A stretch of 21,893 bases of DNA. Source: a virus. The position numbers and the translations under genes are program-made. The first letter of the stretch is position 1; every line of letters begins with the position of its first letter. The notes beneath the pieces were generated by a model that was not told the origin of the DNA, made no database searches, and saw nothing but the letters and a program-made list of their open reading frames with translations. Shown piece after piece: positions 18,491 through 21,893 of the stretch. The DNA lies in IMG/VR virus record IMGVR_UViG_3300003702_000108, positions 1 through 21,893 of that record. One strand, given 5' to 3'.

Positions 18491-21400
18491 TGGCGATCCC
18501 TCAAGACCCCATCATCCCCACGATCACCACCGTCCCCGAGCCGGCACCCCAGATCGACGGGCCTATCGAGGAGGCTATATTGCCTCCCGAGCAGATCAGC
18601 CTCTTTGAAGATGATAGCGATGTGCAGCCGCCCATCGAGGCTGTCGAACCTGTCCCCGTCACCACCGATGAGCCCGTCCAAGTAGCCGGCCTTTGGCAGA
18701 CGATAACCGGGGCTGCGAAAAAGGCAGCGAAAAAGATCGAAGAGGCCGAGCCCATCGGGGCCAAGCCTCCCGAGGAACCCGTCACCAAGGTCGGCGACTT
18801 TTGGGTAGTGCGTGAATCATCCGACCAAGAGGTGGCCGCTTACAACTCGATCATCGGCGTCACCGAAGGCAAGCCGCCATCGGTTGCTATCAATTATGAT
18901 CGCATGGTTGGGACCAACAGCGAGCTGGAAACCTTCGATAAAATTGCTCAAGTCTACAAGAAATACATCGACAAGCAGAAGCGTGGCAGCATCACCTTCC
19001 TCGAAACCATCCAGGCGGCCCAACGGAAGATCGATGGCGGTGTCATCGAGGCGGTCAAGAAGGGGGGAGAGACCGTTGCCAAGCTGAAGGAGGGTGGTGT
19101 TGACGGCATCCTCGACTTGCTGTTCAAGCGCAATATCGGTCAGCCCATCAACGCGGAAGACCTGATCGCCGGCCGTCTTGCCCTCGCCGCCGTCAACCGG
19201 GATGTCACTTTATTGCAGCAGAAGATCACTGCCGGCATAGCAACCGAGGCCGAAAAAATACAGTTCCGGCAAGCGATGGCGATTGAGGGAGCTGCAATGG
19301 CTTCTCTCCTGGGCGGCAGGGCCGAGGCCGCGAGAACGACAGCGGCGGGGCGTATCGTCGCCGATATCAGCGAGGCGCGAGCTGACGAGATCACCAGGCT
19401 TCTCACCGAGGGCGGTGATCAGACGGTGGAATGGCTGGCGGAACGCTATGCTATACTGCCGACCGCCGAGGCCAAGGCCCAGTTTTCCAGGGGCATCCTT
19501 GGTAAGGCTGTCGATGTCTGGCAAACCATTTTCCTCAACGCATATCTTTCCGGGCTGACGACACAAGGTGTCAATATCGTCGGCAATACCGGCATGGGGT
19601 TGCTTCAGGTCGTCGAGCGGTTGGGAGCGGAGCTGATCGGCGGAACCCGAAGGTCGGGCGCAAAGCTTTTAAAGAAAGGCGTGGATAAGTTCGCCAAGCC
19701 GCTAAAGCCCGGCCAGAACGAGCTGCCTAGTTTCCTCCAGAGGACATCTGCCCTCCTCGGCCGGGAGGCAGCGGGAGGCGTTCAGCGTGGCGAGGCCCTA
19801 GCGATGCTGCACGGTTTAATCGTCGGCACTCCACAAGCCCTGCGCCTGATGATTAAGTCCTACATACTGGATATGCCCCAGTCTGGCGGACTGACCACCA
19901 AGCTCGATATCAGGGGTCTTCGCAACCCCATCAGTGGGGAGAACCTCCTTCCCGAAAAAATCAGGAACTTCGGTTTAGGCCCCTACGCCAACCTGGGCCG
20001 CGCCGTCGATGCCCTCGGTTTTATTTTCACCCAACCCGGTCGGTTCCTGATGAGCGCCGATGAGTTTTTCAAGGCGTGGAACCAGCAAGCCCAACTCCAC
20101 GCTCTTTCCCTCCGGCGCATGAAACAGAATATCTCGGCCGGGATGTCACCTGAAGACGCCAAGGTGCGTTACGATGTCGATATGCGCGATCCGCCGGCTG
20201 ACCTAGTCGAGGCGACGCGGGAGTTCGCCGATGTCTCCACCTTCACCAATGAACTGGAGGGGGCGCTGGGCAACCTTCAGGCGACGATGTCCCACCCCGC
20301 CATCAAGATCGCCGTGCCGTTCTTCAAGACACCCACAAACATCGGCGGCCAGACGGCGCAACGGGCCGGGCCCCTCGCCCTCCTTTCACCTAAATTCCGC
20401 AAGCTGATGATGAGCGCCGATCCGGCCGATCGCGATCTTGCGATGTCGCGGTTGGCAATCGGATCGACGATAATGGGCACCTTCGCGATGATGGCCGGCG
20501 GTAACCTCTTCGACGACGACGGCAACCTCATCGACGACATCACCATCACCGGCTCTGGTCCGACCGCTCGCGGGGCGAAAGACGCCTTCCGCCGGCAGAA
20601 GCTTCAGCCCTATTCCATCTGCGCTCGGATAGGCAGCGGCACAACGTATTCCTGTGTCTCTTATTCCCGTTTTGATCCCATCTCCGGGTTGCTGGCGATG
20701 GCCGGCGACTACGCGGATTATGCCAGATACAGTGACGACAAGGAGGAGCTGGAGTTGCTGGCGACGGCGGCGGCCCTGGCTGTCGAAAACTACATCGACG
20801 AGCTTCCCATGCTCCAAGGCATGGTCGATATCGGTTCGATGTTTGGGCGGTCAAACGAGGACGGCGCCTTCCTTCCGGGCCTTCTCGATAAGCTGGCAGA
20901 GATGACCGCATCGACGATCCTTGAGCCGGGGATGGCGATAGTGACGAGCGGCACCAACTACTCCTCACTGATCGCCAGTATCGAGAGGCTCCAAAACCCG
21001 ACCGTCAAGGATACGACACCCGATCCAAACCTGCCGCTCGTATTCAGGGGTTTCTATGCCGCCCTCCTCAAGGCGAAAAGCCGGAACCCTTGGTTCACCG
21101 ACGAGGTGCCTGACCGCCTGAACCTTTGGGCCGAAACGATAAACGCCGGCGAGGGTAGGGCGTGGGAGTTGTTCTCCCCCATCCGTATTCAGGAGGCAAA
21201 GTTTAACCGCGTCGATACCGAAATCCAGCGGCTTAATTTCTTTGTCGGCGGCCGGCTGACGATGGACCCGTTCAAGAAAGTCAACGGCGTTAAGTTGAAC
21301 ACCCTCCAGAAGAACGCCTTTATCCAGGCCACCAACGAGTTCGAGATCAACGGCGTAAACATGAAGGAGGCCTTCCTCGACTTGATAGACTCCGACAGAT

Positions 21401-21630
21401 ATTACGATCTTAGCAACGAAGATAAGGTGAAGGAGATGGCTAACATCGTCACCACCTACAGGGGCTCGGCCGGAACCATGTCACCCGATGGGACTCTAGA
21501 AGCCCGTTGGGCTACCGGCGGCATCAAAACCCTTTTGGAGGGGGATATTGAACTTGAGGAAAAGGTGATGTTCAGAAACCTGCCGCCATCGGAACAGCGA
21601 GAGCTGAAGAAATTGGGTTCTGCCCCGTGA
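18490..21630 (+). CDS. Large internal virion protein with LPD38-like domain
   Basis: This 1046-residue protein starts at ATG 18490, overlapping the previous stop (TGATG). Residues 1-90 are Pro/Glu-rich and disordered. Helical regions follow (about 95-330). From about 345, SGLTTQGVNIVGN (354-366), then long helices and PFFKTPTNIGGQ (610-621), match the large polyvalent protein-associated domain LPD38, common in big phage ejection proteins. A hydrophobic stretch lies at about 655-672 (LAIGSTIMGTFAMMAGG). The C-terminal region (about 800-1046) carries helices such as NPWFTDEVPDRLNLWAE. It is in the place of T7 gp16, but no SLT-type lytic transglycosylase motif is visible. The likely role is DNA ejection or protection of entering DNA; no direct activity can be read. 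Confidence 0.68.
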   Translation: MAIPQDPIIPTITTVPEPAPQIDGPIEEAILPPEQISLFEDDSDVQPPIEAVEPVPVTTDEPVQVAGLWQTITGAAKKAAKKIEEAEPIGAKPPEEPVTKVGDFWVVRESSDQEVAAYNSIIGVTEGKPPSVAINYDRMVGTNSELETFDKIAQVYKKYIDKQKRGSITFLETIQAAQRKIDGGVIEAVKKGGETVAKLKEGGVDGILDLLFKRNIGQPINAEDLIAGRLALAAVNRDVTLLQQKITAGIATEAEKIQFRQAMAIEGAAMASLLGGRAEAARTTAAGRIVADISEARADEITRLLTEGGDQTVEWLAERYAILPTAEAKAQFSRGILGKAVDVWQTIFLNAYLSGLTTQGVNIVGNTGMGLLQVVERLGAELIGGTRRSGAKLLKKGVDKFAKPLKPGQNELPSFLQRTSALLGREAAGGVQRGEALAMLHGLIVGTPQALRLMIKSYILDMPQSGGLTTKLDIRGLRNPISGENLLPEKIRNFGLGPYANLGRAVDALGFIFTQPGRFLMSADEFFKAWNQQAQLHALSLRRMKQNISAGMSPEDAKVRYDVDMRDPPADLVEATREFADVSTFTNELEGALGNLQATMSHPAIKIAVPFFKTPTNIGGQTAQRAGPLALLSPKFRKLMMSADPADRDLAMSRLAIGSTIMGTFAMMAGGNLFDDDGNLIDDITITGSGPTARGAKDAFRRQKLQPYSICARIGSGTTYSCVSYSRFDPISGLLAMAGDYADYARYSDDKEELELLATAAALAVENYIDELPMLQGMVDIGSMFGRSNEDGAFLPGLLDKLAEMTASTILEPGMAIVTSGTNYSSLIASIERLQNPTVKDTTPDPNLPLVFRGFYAALLKAKSRNPWFTDEVPDRLNLWAETINAGEGRAWELFSPIRIQEAKFNRVDTEIQRLNFFVGGRLTMDPFKKVNGVKLNTLQKNAFIQATNEFEINGVNMKEAFLDLIDSDRYYDLSNEDKVKEMANIVTTYRGSAGTMSPDGTLEARWATGGIKTLLEGDIELEEKVMFRNLPPSEQRELKKLGSAP

Positions 21631-21683
21631 TTTTTTTTGGTTCTTAGTGTATAACCACCAGATGTAGTGATTAGGAAGTAGAT

Positions 21684-21893
21684 ATGGCCGATATACCCAT
21701 TAATGCCGTTCACCGCCGGATACAGTACACCAGCACCGGATCGGTTGGGCCGTACTCCTTCGCCTTCGCCATCCTCGATGAAGGCGACCTGGCTGTCTAT
21801 GATTCGACTACCTTGAAAACCCTGACGACTCACTACACGGTCAGCCTTGGTTCTACCGGCACCGGATCGATAACCTTCACCAGCGGCAACGCA
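21684..21893 (+). CDS. Tail fibre protein, N-terminal part, cut by window edge
   Basis: The frame starts at ATG 21684 and is still open at the last base, giving the first 70 residues. They match the T7 gp17-type tail fibre N-terminal domain: RRIQYTSTGSVGPYSFAFAILDEGDLAVY, THYTVSLGSTGTGSITFTSG (given in parts). This domain attaches six fibres at the portal-gatekeeper-nozzle junction; the missing C-terminal part would recognise the host. A ribosome-binding site AGGAAG lies at 21673-21678. The gene follows a 53-base gap after the LPD38-like gene. Its start domain is clear; the receptor part is outside this window. Confidence 0.85.
   Translation, partial: MADIPINAVHRRIQYTSTGSVGPYSFAFAILDEGDLAVYDSTTLKTLTTHYTVSLGSTGTGSITFTSGNA

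Noticed and set aside
21631-21655. Eight T residues followed by GGTT...AACC, read as a terminator after the LPD38-like gene, and TATAAC (21650-21655) as a promoter -10 box
   Set aside because: The T run comes before, not after, the only paired arms, and the stem before it (GGG/CCC) is just three pairs. No -35-like box lies at a proper distance from TATAAC. The evidence is too weak for either call.
1-21893. tRNA genes, CRISPR arrays, insertion sequences, integrase or attachment sites
   Set aside because: No cloverleaf-like sequence, regularly spaced repeats, transposase or integrase motifs were noticed on either strand. Only short in-frame coding repeats were found.

Overview
The window is a stretch of a tailed double-stranded DNA phage (or prophage) genome with a T7-like (short-tailed, podovirus-type) virion module. 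Every supportable gene lies on the + strand. The genes are tightly packed, with stop and start codons overlapping at most junctions (ATGA, TGATG, TAATG), and no gene-free gap exceeds 246 bases. The host is probably a Gram-negative bacterium: a lipoprotein signal with a lipobox is encoded, and the sequence is fairly GC-rich. An alphaproteobacterial host is only a weak guess from composition. Nothing marks integration (no integrase, att site or tRNA), so free phage versus prophage is open.

Layout. 1-1227: three small DNA-related genes (methyltransferase with an NPPW motif, PD-(D/E)XK-type nuclease, protein with a bacterial SSB-like acidic tail). 1227-4107: packaging genes, with a radical SAM enzyme between the small and large terminase subunits. 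4094-5580: small genes (lipoprotein, short exported or membrane peptides, a GNAT-fold protein, two tandem paralogous MAGLFSAP proteins). 5616-9734: head genes (portal, Bbp19-like protein, a 38-residue basic peptide, scaffold, a structured 246-base leader with a strong terminator hairpin, major capsid protein, a small decoration-like protein). 9836-13346: the tail tube (gp11-like gatekeeper and gp12-like nozzle). 13343-21630: three or four internal, ejected virion proteins (gp14-, gp15- and gp16-position genes). The last gene carries an LPD38-like large polyvalent protein domain. 21684 to the right edge: start of a T7-like tail fibre gene.

Together these genes build the capsid on a scaffold, package DNA through the portal, attach a short tail, and load large proteins that are ejected with the DNA. 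Two genes look broken as sequenced. The major capsid gene changes frame and seems to lack an internal segment near 8900-8911. The gp15-like gene has its expected N-terminus in another frame (shift near 14040-14055). Both could be assembly or sequencing errors, or real decay.

The most interesting points are the radical SAM gene embedded in the terminase operon, a beta-rich domain inserted into the tail nozzle, the layered hairpins upstream of the capsid gene, a possible helix-hairpin-helix-like domain in an ejected protein, and several very short overlapping genes. Family names come from recognising motifs by eye; no database search was run.
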